From the NCBI RefSeq assembly GCF_002487355.1, contig NZ_NTMG01000038.1:1-37176 (forward strand): 37,176 bases of DNA. The letters are read 5' to 3'. Shown here piece after piece: positions 1 to 7,967 of the stretch. Positions within the stretch are counted from its first letter, which is position 1; every line of letters starts with the position of its first letter. The DNA is from Candidatus Methanoperedens sp. BLZ2 (lineage in GTDB: Archaea > Halobacteriota > Methanosarcinia > Methanosarcinales > Methanoperedenaceae). The notes beneath the pieces were generated by a model that saw only the letters and a program-made list of their open reading frames with translations, was not told the DNA's origin and made no database searches. The position numbers were made by a program, and so were the translations under genes.

Positions 1-69
1 ACGTAAGTTCCCCTCACGGGTTGCGAGGACTCGTAGGAAGCCCCAGCCCGAAAGAGTGGGGTAGTTCAC
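1..69 (+). mobile_element. Right end of an IS200/IS605-type element (partial)
   Basis: The first 69 bases contain a stem CCCCA (41-45) and TGGGG (57-61) around an 11-base loop, followed at once by TAGTTCAC (62-69). A GGAAGCCCC...GGGGTAGTTCAC block of this kind is the familiar right end of tnpB-carrying IS200/IS605 elements, where it also forms the 3' part of the omega/reRNA guide scaffold. One frame (2-61) is open and ends in TAG at 59-61, so it could be the tail of tnpB, but 20 codons are too few to prove it. Only the end is inside the window. The assignment rests on pattern recognition of the hairpin plus TTCAC and was not aligned. Confidence 0.5.
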
Positions 70-269
70 GGATTTTCTATCAAAGACGGTTTTTCCTTCG
101 TAATCTATGCTTTTGGATACAAACCAACTTTATAATCCCTAACGATATTGAAAACCTTTTTTTATTATATTGACTTTCGCATGATGTGGACCCTCATTAT
201 ATTGGAATGCTCGTTCTATAGGAGGTTACAATCACCCTTATATTCATGAAACTCATATGAACTTGCTTG

Positions 270-322
270 CTTAACTACATCATCGTGTTTAATTTCACAA
301 CTTCACTTTTGATGTAGTTAAG
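270..322. repeat. 13-bp perfect inverted repeat with 27-base loop
   Basis: CTTAACTACATCA (270-282) is matched exactly by TGATGTAGTTAAG (310-322). The rest of 70-390 is AT-rich and shows no convincing gene on either strand; its longest ORFs are under 25 codons. The repeat lies between the IS605-type end and the DUF504 stop codon. It could be a transcript-end hairpin for DUF504, which is transcribed towards it, an operator, or the end of a small non-autonomous element. Confidence 0.6.
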
Positions 323-390
323 TAATCAAAACACCTATTATTATGAAAAATTATGAATAATAATCTGCTTATTTAAATACTTTAAAGTTT

Positions 391-675
391 TTAAATTCTT
401 ATATTCTTTCGTTTGGGTAAAGGTCTAATTATTCTTTGAAATATTGTGTGATTATTAAACTCTATCCTGGTTATCCTGTGGTACGGGATATACGCATCTT
501 CCACGATCCCCTGAAGAACCAGAAATGACTTCCCAATACTCTTGATCATGCTGCCATTTACTACTTTTAGATCTCCCGGAGCACCCCTGTGGATATAATA
601 AATCATACATTTTGAAAGATCGAACCTCCATTTTATCTCATTAAATATATCCCTCGGATGTTTTGATCGGAACAT
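391..675 (-). CDS. DUF504 / MJ1316-type RNA end-recognition domain protein
   Basis: This is a small basic archaeal protein of 94 residues from ATG 675. The core reads HPRDIFNEIKW near the start, then YYIHRGAPGD, SIGKSFLVL and IPYHRITRIEF, which matches the UPF0248/DUF504 family (MJ1316 RNA cyclic group end recognition domain) over nearly its whole length. The family is thought to bind RNA ends, and no catalytic residues are known to me. An in-frame TTG at 690 has a weak AAAGAGAT upstream. ATG 675 fits the family's usual start better but lacks a clear ribosome site, so the start is open. The lysine/arginine-rich tail (RPLPKRKN) agrees with nucleic-acid binding. The gene stands alone, head-to-head with the HdrA operon about 200 bases away. 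Confidence 0.8.
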   Translation of the reverse strand: MFRSKHPRDIFNEIKWRFDLSKCMIYYIHRGAPGDLKVVNGSMIKSIGKSFLVLQGIVEDAYIPYHRITRIEFNNHTIFQRIIRPLPKRKNIRI

Positions 676-841
676 AAAATAAAATCTCAATAGAATCTCT
701 TTACATGATATTATGACAGGCGGTAAGATAAGAGTAAGTTTTGGAACTAAATGATGATAAAATTATTTACGTCATGATGGATTATACATACGAAAAGATG
801 AATAATAATAACATCATGATGAGAATTATCTTGACCAAAGC

Positions 842-876
842 TTATATATCACGAATAACCATTATGAATATGGAGA
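842..876 (+). promoter_or_regulatory. Promoter and ribosome site of the HdrA operon
   Basis: TTATATAT (842-849) is a good archaeal TATA box, about 22-27 bases before the likely transcript start near 870. GGAGA (872-876) lies five bases before the ATG at 882 and supports that start. Upstream, TCATGATG occurs at 772-779 and again at 814-821, 42 bases apart. The second copy sits inside the perfect palindrome CATCATGATG (812-821), so a regulator could bind here. Confidence 0.5.
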
Positions 877-881
877 ACTGA

Positions 882-3224
882 ATGCGAATAGGTGTTTACA
901 TCTGCCATTGCGGGTCAAATATTGCAGGGACTATAGACGTTGAAGAGGTCAGAAAACACGCCTCTATGCTAAAGGATGTGGTTGTAGCCCGTGACATACA
1001 ATTTGCATGCGGGGATTCGGGGCAGGAACAGGTAAAAAAGGATATCCTTGAAGAAAAACTTGACCGGATAGTTATGGCTGCATGCTCCCCACGCCTACAT
1101 GAGGTCACATTCAGGCGCGTGCTTGAACAATCCGGTCTCAATAAGCACTTTCTTGAAATGGTAAATATCAGGGAGCAGGGCTCCTGGGTTCATACAAACA
1201 AGAACGGGTTGGCAACGCAGAAGGTAAAGGAATTAGTGGCTATGGGGGTTGCAAGAGTAGCGCTTCTTTCCCCACTTGAAAAGAGGACAGTTCCTGCAAA
1301 TAAGGATGTCCTTGTGATAGGCGCAGGAGTGGCAGGTATCGAGGCTGCATTGACCCTTGCAAATATGGGGGTCAAAGTCCACCTCGTTGAGAGAGAACCA
1401 ACAATCGGAGGGAAAATGGCCCTTATGAATGAGGTTTTTCCCAATAATGATTGTTCCCTGTGCGTTCTTGCTCCTAAGATGTCTGATGTCCAGAACAATC
1501 CAAATATCACGCTCTACACAAATTCTGAAATAACTGGGGTAAGGGGAAGGGCAGGAAATTACCTGATAACAGGTGTGACAAAACCGCGGTATGTTGACCC
1601 CAGGAAATGCAAAGGCTGCATCGATATCTGCGCAAAAGTCTGCCCGATTGATGTTCCCAACCAGTTCGATTACGGGATAGGCGCGCGAAAATCCATATAT
1701 ATTCCCTTTGCCCAGGCTGTTCCTCTTGTAGCCTGCATTGATAAGAACTGCGTTGGCTGCGACCTGTGCAGGCTTGCATGTCCTGCTGAAGCAGTGGATT
1801 TTACCCAGAAAACCGAAGATTTCAAGTTCGATGTCGGAGCCATTATAGTTGCTACAGGATACCAGCCGTTTGATGCAGCAAGAAAGGAAGAATACGGATA
1901 CGGACGATATAAAAATGTTGTAACCAACCTTGAAGTTGAACGAATGCTAAGCGCCGCAGGCCCCACGCATGGAAGAGTGGTATCGCCATCCACAGGAGAA
2001 GATATAAAAAGTGCGGCTTTTATCCTTTGTGTGGGCTCGCGTGACGAACAGGTGGGAAACCCTTATTGCTCCAAGGTGTGCTGTATGGCTTCGATAAAAA
2101 ATGCCATGAAACTTGCTGAAAAATATCCCGATGCAAGGATATCGATACATTACATCGACATACGCGCGGGTGGAGAGATGTATGAGGAATACTACAAACG
2201 GGCACAGGAACTGGGCGTAACATTTGTTCGCGGGCGGGTTGCTGAAGTTGAGGAATCAGATGGAAAAACAATAATTCATTATGAAGATACTCTTTCTGGT
2301 GAGAAATGCAGCGACATCACAGACTTAGTCGTGCTTGCCATAGGTATGGAAGCTGATAAAGATTCCAGGCAAATAGGGAAAATGCTGAACCTCTCCACGC
2401 GTCCTGACCGGTTCTTCCAGAGCGCCCATCCAAAAATGCGCCCGGTGGAAACGCACACGAAAGGTATTTTCATTGCAGGATGCGCAAGCGGTCCCAAGGA
2501 AATACAGGTATCGATCGAACAGGGCACTGCAGCTGCTGCGAAAGCATTAAGTCTTCTTTATAAAGGAGAAATTGATATAGAACCAGCGAGTGCTTATGTT
2601 ATCCCCGACCTGTGCGACGGGTGCGGAATATGTGAAAAAATATGCGATTTCGGACGCATCAAGGTGACAGACAGGAAAGCAAGCGTTGATGAAGTAGCAT
2701 GCCGGGGATGCGGAGCATGCACAGCAGCCTGTCCGAATGGCGCTATCCAGATCAGGAATTATACGGATGAACAGATCCTGTCGCAAATAACAGAGGCAAC
2801 AAAAGAGGGCAGCGAATTCCCATTAATTGTCGGGTTCCTGTGCCATTGGTGCAGTTATGCGGCAGCTGACCTGGCAGGAAGCCTGCGAATCCAGTATCCG
2901 ACCAACATCCGGAACATCAGGGTATTATGTGCAGGAAGGATCAACCCGTCTTTTGTCCTTGAAGCCCTGCGAAGAGGAGCGGATGGTGTTCTTGTTTCAG
3001 GATGCAGGCTGGGGGAATGCCATTATACTATCGGGAACATTTGTGCAGTCCAGAGGATGAACGTACTTGGAAAGATACTTGTTGACCTTGGGTTTGATGA
3101 GCGGCGTTTCCGCGTGGCATGGATAGCAGCAAGCGAAGGTCTGAAGTTTGCCGGAATAGTGGAGGACTTCGTAAAGCAGTTAAAAGAAATAGGACCAATA
3201 GGCAGCGAGCTTAAGCAGGAGTAG
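882..3224 (+). CDS. hdrA: HdrA-MvhD fusion: heterodisulfide reductase subunit A with fused MvhD domain
   Basis: This 780-residue flavo-iron-sulfur protein is the electron-bifurcating or confurcating hub of soluble heterodisulfide reductase. The N-terminal domain starts with YICHCG (C8, C10). A Rossmann FAD site, GAGVAGIEAA, follows near residue 150. Cysteine groups CSLC (near 190), CKGCIDICAKVCP (near 243) and CVGCDLCRLACP (near 288) come next. Two C-terminal ferredoxin clusters follow: CDGCGICEKIC (from 578) and CRGCGACTAACP. From about residue 646 the protein continues into an MvhD/FlpD domain with its conserved CHWCSYAAAD, VLCAGR and GCRLGECHY cysteines, which bind a [2Fe-2S] cluster. MvhD is the subunit that passes electrons from hydrogenase, formate dehydrogenase or F420-oxidising partners to HdrA, and here it is covalently fused. 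The next gene starts 1 base after the stop. No HdrB or HdrC is in view. Confidence 0.92.
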   Translation: MRIGVYICHCGSNIAGTIDVEEVRKHASMLKDVVVARDIQFACGDSGQEQVKKDILEEKLDRIVMAACSPRLHEVTFRRVLEQSGLNKHFLEMVNIREQGSWVHTNKNGLATQKVKELVAMGVARVALLSPLEKRTVPANKDVLVIGAGVAGIEAALTLANMGVKVHLVEREPTIGGKMALMNEVFPNNDCSLCVLAPKMSDVQNNPNITLYTNSEITGVRGRAGNYLITGVTKPRYVDPRKCKGCIDICAKVCPIDVPNQFDYGIGARKSIYIPFAQAVPLVACIDKNCVGCDLCRLACPAEAVDFTQKTEDFKFDVGAIIVATGYQPFDAARKEEYGYGRYKNVVTNLEVERMLSAAGPTHGRVVSPSTGEDIKSAAFILCVGSRDEQVGNPYCSKVCCMASIKNAMKLAEKYPDARISIHYIDIRAGGEMYEEYYKRAQELGVTFVRGRVAEVEESDGKTIIHYEDTLSGEKCSDITDLVVLAIGMEADKDSRQIGKMLNLSTRPDRFFQSAHPKMRPVETHTKGIFIAGCASGPKEIQVSIEQGTAAAAKALSLLYKGEIDIEPASAYVIPDLCDGCGICEKICDFGRIKVTDRKASVDEVACRGCGACTAACPNGAIQIRNYTDEQILSQITEATKEGSEFPLIVGFLCHWCSYAAADLAGSLRIQYPTNIRNIRVLCAGRINPSFVLEALRRGADGVLVSGCRLGECHYTIGNICAVQRMNVLGKILVDLGFDERRFRVAWIAASEGLKFAGIVEDFVKQLKEIGPIGSELKQE

Positions 3225-3225
3225 C

Positions 3226-4545
3226 ATGAGCGAAGAAGAACTCAATGTTACAGTGGAAAGCGATGTCAGAGATTCGCATTTTCTCTTCACCCAGAAAACA
3301 GTGAAATCAAAAAAACTCCTTGATTATGATTACAAACGCTGCAATGGCTGCGGTTTATGTATCCAGGTATGCCCCAAAAAAGCAATTGAGCCCGGGCCGC
3401 TTATAGAAATAGCCACAGGACTGGACGCACCGCCTGTTATCATTGACCATACCAGATGTTCTTTTTGCGGTATGTGCGCCGCATTCTGCCCTGTCAGGTC
3501 GATCAGGATGAACATTAATGATAAAGACATTCTTGAGCTTGCAGAGTTTCCGCATCTTGATTCGAAAGTTGTGTTCAACGATAAATGTCTTCCCTGCCTG
3601 ATATGTGAAAAATCATGCCCGGAAGAAGCTATCAGTATTGATCTGGCATTTGCGAAAAAAGAGATACTTGCGCCATTCAAAGAGGGAAAGACCGGAGAGA
3701 TCATAGTGGACATGGAAAAATGCACATTATGCGGCGCCTGTGCGGTGTTGTGCCCTGCTTTTATTCTTGTTGAGAAAAAAGCAAAAGCAGATGACCTCAT
3801 GCCTTTTGAGGATCTTGTTGTTGATAAGGCAAAATGTGATTACTGCGGCATCTGTGTGCCCTTCTGTCCTGAAGATGCAATAAAAGTAAAGGGAGATTTT
3901 AACGACGAAGAAATTAAAAAAATTGCTCCCGAAATCACAGGTACCATCAAAGTGGATAATGATAAATGCACCCGTTGCGGCTGGTGTGAGGCGGTATGCC
4001 CGTACGATGCGGCACATGTTTCAAAACCATTTGAGGGCGAAATAGAGCTGATTGATGAAAAACTCAAAGGCTGCGACCCTGTTGGCTGCCACGGTTGTTT
4101 TAATGTCTGTCCTTCGAAAGCATGGATCATCCCGAAGGATAAGAAAATAGATGTAGTAAAGGATTTTTGCACCTACTGCGGCGCCTGTGAGAAAGCATGT
4201 CATGTTGAAGCAATAGGAGTAAAGCGAAAATTAGCAAAATATACACCTGTAACCGATACAGCCTGGTCAGAAGACTGGAAAAAAGCGATTGCAAGCCTGA
4301 CCACACAAGAGAGAGGACGTCCTGATGTATCGCGCTCGCTGCATGTGGAAAAAGAAGAAAAGAAAGTTGAACCTGCAATAGTAAAGCCTGTTATTGATCC
4401 GGTGTTAAGGAAACTTGTGGATGAAAGGATTGAAAAAATGTCATCAATTCTTGGAAACAAACAGGTAAGGCATGCATGGGAAAGAAAAGACGCTGAGACG
4501 GCATTGGCGGAAATAAAGAAACGGATGAAAAAAGATGAACAATAA
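3226..4545 (+). CDS. Polyferredoxin with eight 4Fe-4S motifs
   Basis: This 439-residue soluble protein is built almost entirely of ferredoxin-like units. Seven follow the CxxCxxCxxxC pattern: CNGCGLCIQVCP, CSFCGMCAAFCP, CLPCLICEKSCP, CTLCGACAVLCP, CDYCGICVPFCP, CTRCGWCEAVCP and CTYCGACEKACH. One is expanded to CDPVGCHGCFNVCP. That gives eight probable [4Fe-4S] clusters within residues 38-335. The last 100 residues are charged and cysteine-free (many K/E), and may dock a partner. The gene follows HdrA-MvhD with a 1-base gap, so the two are surely co-transcribed. An HdrA-polyferredoxin pair is also known from the hdrA1 cluster of Methanosarcina. The likely role is a multi-cluster electron wire between HdrA and ferredoxin- or F420-dependent enzymes. 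The precise partner is not visible here. Confidence 0.9.
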   Translation: MSEEELNVTVESDVRDSHFLFTQKTVKSKKLLDYDYKRCNGCGLCIQVCPKKAIEPGPLIEIATGLDAPPVIIDHTRCSFCGMCAAFCPVRSIRMNINDKDILELAEFPHLDSKVVFNDKCLPCLICEKSCPEEAISIDLAFAKKEILAPFKEGKTGEIIVDMEKCTLCGACAVLCPAFILVEKKAKADDLMPFEDLVVDKAKCDYCGICVPFCPEDAIKVKGDFNDEEIKKIAPEITGTIKVDNDKCTRCGWCEAVCPYDAAHVSKPFEGEIELIDEKLKGCDPVGCHGCFNVCPSKAWIIPKDKKIDVVKDFCTYCGACEKACHVEAIGVKRKLAKYTPVTDTAWSEDWKKAIASLTTQERGRPDVSRSLHVEKEEKKVEPAIVKPVIDPVLRKLVDERIEKMSSILGNKQVRHAWERKDAETALAEIKKRMKKDEQ

Positions 4546-4568
4546 TTGATTCTTTAATTGTATTGATC

Positions 4569-4590
4569 GCCTGATGATGATTCTTCAGGC
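4569..4590. terminator. Hairpin between convergent genes
   Basis: GCCTGA (4569-4574) pairs with TCAGGC (4585-4590) around a 10-base loop, in the 48-base gap between the polyferredoxin stop and the stop of the convergent methyltransferase. It may serve as a terminator for either side. There is no long T-run, so the call is weak. Confidence 0.35.
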
Positions 4591-4593
4591 TTC

Positions 4594-5163
4594 TCAAGCC
4601 GAATTTCCAAAGACCAGCAAATAGTTATATGGTCCGGCATACGATTGTTCAAGGATCTTAAATCCATTTGTAAAACATATATCGATTACCTCTTTTTCAT
4701 CAAATCGTTCTTCAAAGGGAGGGCCAATTTCCATTTCAATTTTTTCCCAGTCTATGATCATTAGCCGGCCTTTATTTGTAATAACACGTTTTACTTCTTT
4801 TAATATGGACAACTTATCTCCAAGCTCATGAAAAACATTGACCATTAAAAGTATGTCTACAGAATCATCGGGAAGCGGGATAAAAGATTCTTCTGAGAGC
4901 AGGGTTTGAATGTTTGTAATTTTTTCTTTTTTTATTTTATCCAGAAGGATGTCAAGCATTTCCTGCTGGATATCCAGTGCGAATACCTTTTTAACACGCT
5001 TTGATGCTGGAATGGAAAAAAATCCTGTGCCGCAACCCAGATCTGCAATTACCATTTCTCCTGTCAGTTCCAACTTGTCAAGAATAATTTCCGGATTTAA
5101 GATTTGATTTCTTTCAGGATCATCAAGAATACCAGCTTTTTTAACATCGAATTTATGAACCAT
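4594..5163 (-). CDS. Class I SAM-dependent methyltransferase
   Basis: The protein has 189 residues from ATG 5163. Motif I is IADLGCGTGFFSIPA, followed by the acidic loop FALDIQQEMLD and a motif IV-like VDILLMVNVFHEL, the usual Rossmann methyltransferase order. The substrate cannot be read from the sequence; relatives are annotated as small-molecule, menaquinone/ubiquinone-type or arsenite-type methyltransferases without proof. The open frame runs upstream to a TTG at 5229, but MVHKFD at 5163 matches how this group normally begins (M.HKFD..K...LD..ER), so I use that ATG. It converges on the polyferredoxin gene and diverges from DUF1699, so it appears to be a single-gene unit. Confidence 0.8.
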   Translation of the reverse strand: MVHKFDVKKAGILDDPERNQILNPEIILDKLELTGEMVIADLGCGTGFFSIPASKRVKKVFALDIQQEMLDILLDKIKKEKITNIQTLLSEESFIPLPDDSVDILLMVNVFHELGDKLSILKEVKRVITNKGRLMIIDWEKIEMEIGPPFEERFDEKEVIDICFTNGFKILEQSYAGPYNYLLVFGNSA

Positions 5164-5400
5164 ATTCTTATTAAAGATGAACGTGTATATGCTTAATGAT
5201 TTCTCTATAGGGAAACAGAACTTCTGCAACCGGATCAGAGTTGATAATTAACGATTCATTTATATGACTTATTCTAAATATCATTTAAATAACGAAGATT
5301 ATTTATAGGGTGAAAATACATTATAGATATTGTGTGATGGATCATTTTAATTGCAATATGTGAATTGATTATATATCCAGAAGCATAGAGGTAAAATAAT

Positions 5401-5811
5401 ATGAGGATTCGAGTAGTAAGTTCAAAAGAAGAAATTGAAACATTAGGGGCTGGGGAAAAAATAATTCATCTTGCTTTCAGGCCATCAAATAAAGATATTT
5501 TTGCATTGGTGCAAACATGCCCGAACGTTAAAGCAATTCATGTACCAAGCTCGTACATCAAGACCATTTCAGGTTCAACAAGGATGTTCCTGGAAATGCA
5601 GGGAATTTCCCTTCTTGAAGGAGATGTCTGGGGACACAGGAAAGACATCAATGAATATTCGGAAGTCAAACCAGCAGTATTCGAACGGATGGAAGAGCTT
5701 AAATCCGAAGGTTTGTCAGAATCAGCGGTGCTTGACAGGCTTGGAAGAGAAACACGCCTAAGTAAAGATCTATTAAAATTCCTGTTAAAAGAAAAGGGTA
5801 AAAAGAAATAA
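5401..5811 (+). CDS. DUF1699 family protein
   Basis: This 136-residue soluble protein begins MRIRVVSSKEEIE and contains HLAFRPSNKDIFALV, CPNVKAIHVPSSY and LLEGDVWGHRKDINEY. I recognise these as DUF1699, a family restricted to methanogen-type archaea, function unknown. The C-terminal 45 residues are helical and charged and look like a small helix-turn-helix (LDRLGRETRLSKDLLKFLL), so DNA or RNA binding is possible. TTATATAT (5369-5376) lies about 25 bases before the start, and GAGGT (about 5387) gives a ribosome site. The gene converges on the tatA pair with only 7 bases between stops, and a T-rich stretch follows. Confidence 0.75.
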   Translation: MRIRVVSSKEEIETLGAGEKIIHLAFRPSNKDIFALVQTCPNVKAIHVPSSYIKTISGSTRMFLEMQGISLLEGDVWGHRKDINEYSEVKPAVFERMEELKSEGLSESAVLDRLGRETRLSKDLLKFLLKEKGKKK

Positions 5812-5818
5812 AAAATCT

Positions 5819-6130
5819 TTAAACCTTTTTTTCTATTTTTATCATCTTTTTTTGTATTTCATCAAGCAATTGCTCATCGCTTTTGCCTTCGGTTGCAATT
5901 CCAAGATCTTTTGCCATAGTTTTGATCTTAGAGGATGAAATTTCAGCAGGTTTACTTTCTTTGCCGGGTTTATTGATATCACTTAATTCATTCTCGATCT
6001 CATTCTTTCCTTTTTTGAATTCACCTGTTGCCTTGCCAAGTGACCTGGCAAGCTCAGGGATCTTGCTCGCACCAAACAGTACGATTATTATTACAGCGAT
6101 TAATGCTATTTCAATTGGACTGAATGCCAT
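5819..6130 (-). CDS. tatA: TatA-family twin-arginine translocase subunit, copy 2
   Basis: This 103-residue protein is one of two adjacent TatA homologues. Residues 1-22 form one membrane helix (PIEIALIAVIIIVLFG). The conserved hinge and amphipathic helix ASKIPELARSLGKATGEFKKG follow, and then a charged tail. TatA oligomers form the pore through which folded, RR-signal proteins leave the cytoplasm. The tail ends with LGIATEGKSDEQLLDEI, clearly related to the tail of the upstream copy, so the two arose by tandem duplication. It starts 2 bases after the stop of that copy, so both lie on one transcript. tatC is not in the window. Confidence 0.9.
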   Translation of the reverse strand: MAFSPIEIALIAVIIIVLFGASKIPELARSLGKATGEFKKGKNEIENELSDINKPGKESKPAEISSSKIKTMAKDLGIATEGKSDEQLLDEIQKKMIKIEKKV

Positions 6131-6132
6131 AA

Positions 6133-6447
6133 TTATCCTGCAATATTTGAGGGGATTTTTGTTTCTTTTGATCTGACCTTTAATCGTATCTCTTCAACAA
6201 GCTGCTCGCTGGTCTTGTTTTTTACATCCAGGCCCATTTCAATTGCTAAATTGTGGATCTTTGTATCTTTCTCATCCATTGGTTCGCCAACTTTTTTAAT
6301 TTCTCGTTCGGTTTCCATTTGCGCTTTCTTGAATTCACCAGTTGCTTTTCCCAGCGATCTGGCTAATTCCGGAATTTTATCCGGTCCGAAAAAAATTATA
6401 GCTAATACTAATATCACAATCATTTCAGAAGGTCCGATTAGTCCCAT
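6133..6447 (-). CDS. tatA: TatA-family twin-arginine translocase subunit, copy 1
   Basis: This 104-residue TatA homologue is the first gene of the pair. The N-terminal helix reads GPSEMIVILVLAIIFFGP and is followed by DKIPELARSLGKATGEFKKA. The signature FGPxKIPELARSLG is intact. The amphipathic segment is nearly identical to that of copy 2, while the membrane helices differ (SEMIVILVL against PIEIALIAV). The copies may therefore divide TatA- and TatB-like tasks or form mixed oligomers. The shared C-terminal block LAIEMGLDVKNKTSEQLVEEI is not typical of bacterial TatA. Two bases separate it from copy 2. Confidence 0.9.
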   Translation of the reverse strand: MGLIGPSEMIVILVLAIIFFGPDKIPELARSLGKATGEFKKAQMETEREIKKVGEPMDEKDTKIHNLAIEMGLDVKNKTSEQLVEEIRLKVRSKETKIPSNIAG

Positions 6448-6531
6448 AAATATTAATGTTATTTGTTCAACACTTAAATCTTTGCATTAAGTGGAGTCCA
6501 TCCAAAAATGGCTATAACTACTAAATATAAG

Positions 6532-6802
6532 TTACATAACAAGTTTTGTTTCCCTGATTATAAATGGAAAACCCTGTTCTTGAGGCGACTTTGAAAGGAT
6601 ATGCTTAAGTTTTTCTATCTGCTTGCCTGTTAATCTCTTCAATCTGCCTGGCTGCTTTTTGCTGTATTTTCTTGATAGCCCTTCTGACTGAAGGCGGATA
6701 AGCCAATCAAGAACAGTTGTTAGTGGATATTTTAAGGAAGAGCCGATTTCATCAAATAAGCTGGGATTGTATTTACAATTTACGGAAATATTAGTAATAT
6801 GC
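6532..6802 (-). pseudogene. N-terminal fragment of an IS630-like transposase (helix-turn-helix part)
   Basis: Read on the minus strand, an open stretch between TAG (about 6803) and TAA (6532-6534) encodes TTVLDWLIRLQSEGLSRKYS and then QPGRLKRLTGKQIEKLKHIL, SKSPQEQGFPFI and ETKLVM. The order of a W-containing helix, a GRxxxLTxxQ motif and SPxEQGF matches the N-terminal HTH of IS630-type transposases, but there is no ATG and the DDE catalytic domain is absent. I read it as a remnant. It lies between tatA and pdxS and explains most of the 364-base gap there. A domesticated DNA-binding protein with a non-ATG start cannot be excluded. Confidence 0.4.
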
Positions 6803-6811
6803 TATAAGACT

Positions 6812-7708
6812 TTACCATCCTCTTGCCTGGAGAACTTCCTTATCAGATAAACTCCTTATATCAATACCTTTCATTACACCGCCAAGCCCCTTTGATATCC
6901 TGGCAAGCTCGGAAGCGTTATCATAATTATTGACAGCTTCGACAATTGCAGAAGCCATCTTTTCGGGATTTTCTGCCTTAAAGATCCCCGAACCTACAAA
7001 AACACCATCTGCCCCAAGCCGCATCATTAGAGCCGCGTCTGCCGGCGTAGCTATTCCGCCAGCTGCGAAGTTCACGACAGGAAGTCTCTGGAGCTGTGCA
7101 GTCTCTTTTACAAGCTCAATTGGCGCTTCTATTTTCCGGGCAACTGCTATCAATTCCTCCGAATCTTTGCCTTTTAGCTCCCGTACGGTACCCATGATGG
7201 CACGCATGTGCCGGACTGCTTCTTTCACATCGCCAGTTCCGGCTTCACCTTTTGTTCGTATCATCGCTGCGCCTTCGTTGATCCTTCGAAGTGCTTCTCC
7301 GAGGTCCCGGGCTCCGCAAACGAAAGGTATTGTGAATTTTGTTTTATCGATATGGTACATCTCATCTGCCGGTGTAAGAACCTCAGACTCATCTATCATG
7401 TCGACGCCGAGTGCTTCAATAATTTCAGCCTCAACAAAATGCCCTATCCTTGCTTTTGCCATAACAGGTATGGTCACAGCATCAATAATTGCCGCAATAA
7501 CCTGCGGGTCAGCCATCCTGGCAACTCCCCCGGATTTTCGTATGTCCGCAGGAACCTGGTGCAGCGCCATGACAGCCACAGCGCCGGCTTTTTCTGCAAT
7601 ATGTGCTTCTTCGGGTGTTGTGACATCCATAATAACGCCGCCTTTTTGCATTTTTGCAAAACCACGTTTTAAAAGTTCAGTACCGTGTCTGAGATTTTCA
7701 AGTTGCAT
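6812..7708 (-). CDS. pdxS: Pyridoxal 5'-phosphate synthase, lyase subunit PdxS
   Basis: This 298-residue enzyme makes PLP from ribose 5-phosphate, glyceraldehyde 3-phosphate and ammonia, the last supplied by the glutaminase PdxT. The (beta/alpha)8 barrel is full length. It includes [33 protein letters not shown], the catalytic-lysine segment [29 protein letters not shown], the second lysine in RTKGEAGTG, and the phosphate loop [28 protein letters not shown]. The C-terminus is complete. ATG 7708 is preceded by AGGAC. pdxT is not adjacent, which is common in archaea. Upstream the locus is the mini-gene at 7805; downstream lies only the IS630-like remnant. Confidence 0.97.
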   Translation of the reverse strand: MQLENLRHGTELLKRGFAKMQKGGVIMDVTTPEEAHIAEKAGAVAVMALHQVPADIRKSGGVARMADPQVIAAIIDAVTIPVMAKARIGHFVEAEIIEALGVDMIDESEVLTPADEMYHIDKTKFTIPFVCGARDLGEALRRINEGAAMIRTKGEAGTGDVKEAVRHMRAIMGTVRELKGKDSEELIAVARKIEAPIELVKETAQLQRLPVVNFAAGGIATPADAALMMRLGADGVFVGSGIFKAENPEKMASAIVEAVNNYDNASELARISKGLGGVMKGIDIRSLSDKEVLQARGW

Positions 7709-7804
7709 AACGTCCTAACTTCTTAATTATATCAGATATACTTTGCGCCGTTTTTAAATTGCAGATATTTTCATCTCGATCACTCTCCATAAAGTGTTGC
7801 TATT

Positions 7805-7942
7805 TTATTTTTCAAACTCCTGCCAGTCTACACTTATGACATCAAGGGAATTGAGAATCACGTAAAGCATCTCTATTTGCTTACCTGTAAACCCTTTTTT
7901 GAGTAGTCTTACTCTCTCATTTCTGGATTCAAGTATTACCAT
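7805..7942 (-). CDS. 45-residue conserved-looking mini-protein (family A)
   Basis: The product begins MVILESRNERVRLLKKGF and continues TGKQIEMLYVILN. The frame is open upstream to 8056, but ATG 7942 is preceded by GAGGGAAGTGAT and gives a protein that aligns from its first residue with the 65-residue product of 30723-30920 (pattern R.ERV.LLK.G..GK.IE.LY...N). Two such proteins in one window, both beginning at this motif, argue that they are real. No known domain is recognised; the motif looks like a short helical pair. It is divergent from the RHH regulator at 8043, with 100 bases between starts. Confidence 0.55.
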   Translation of the reverse strand: MVILESRNERVRLLKKGFTGKQIEMLYVILNSLDVISVDWQEFEK

Positions 7943-7967
7943 GTAGATCACTTCCCTCAAATTGTAC

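Noticed and set aside
3330-3800. 156-codon minus-strand ORF inside the polyferredoxin gene
   Set aside because: It is complementary to the cysteine repeats of a clear coding sequence and matches no family.
6930-7718. 262-codon plus-strand ORF opposite pdxS
   Set aside because: It is the shadow of PdxS, which is full length with all motifs; the opposite frame has serine/isoleucine-rich low-complexity composition.
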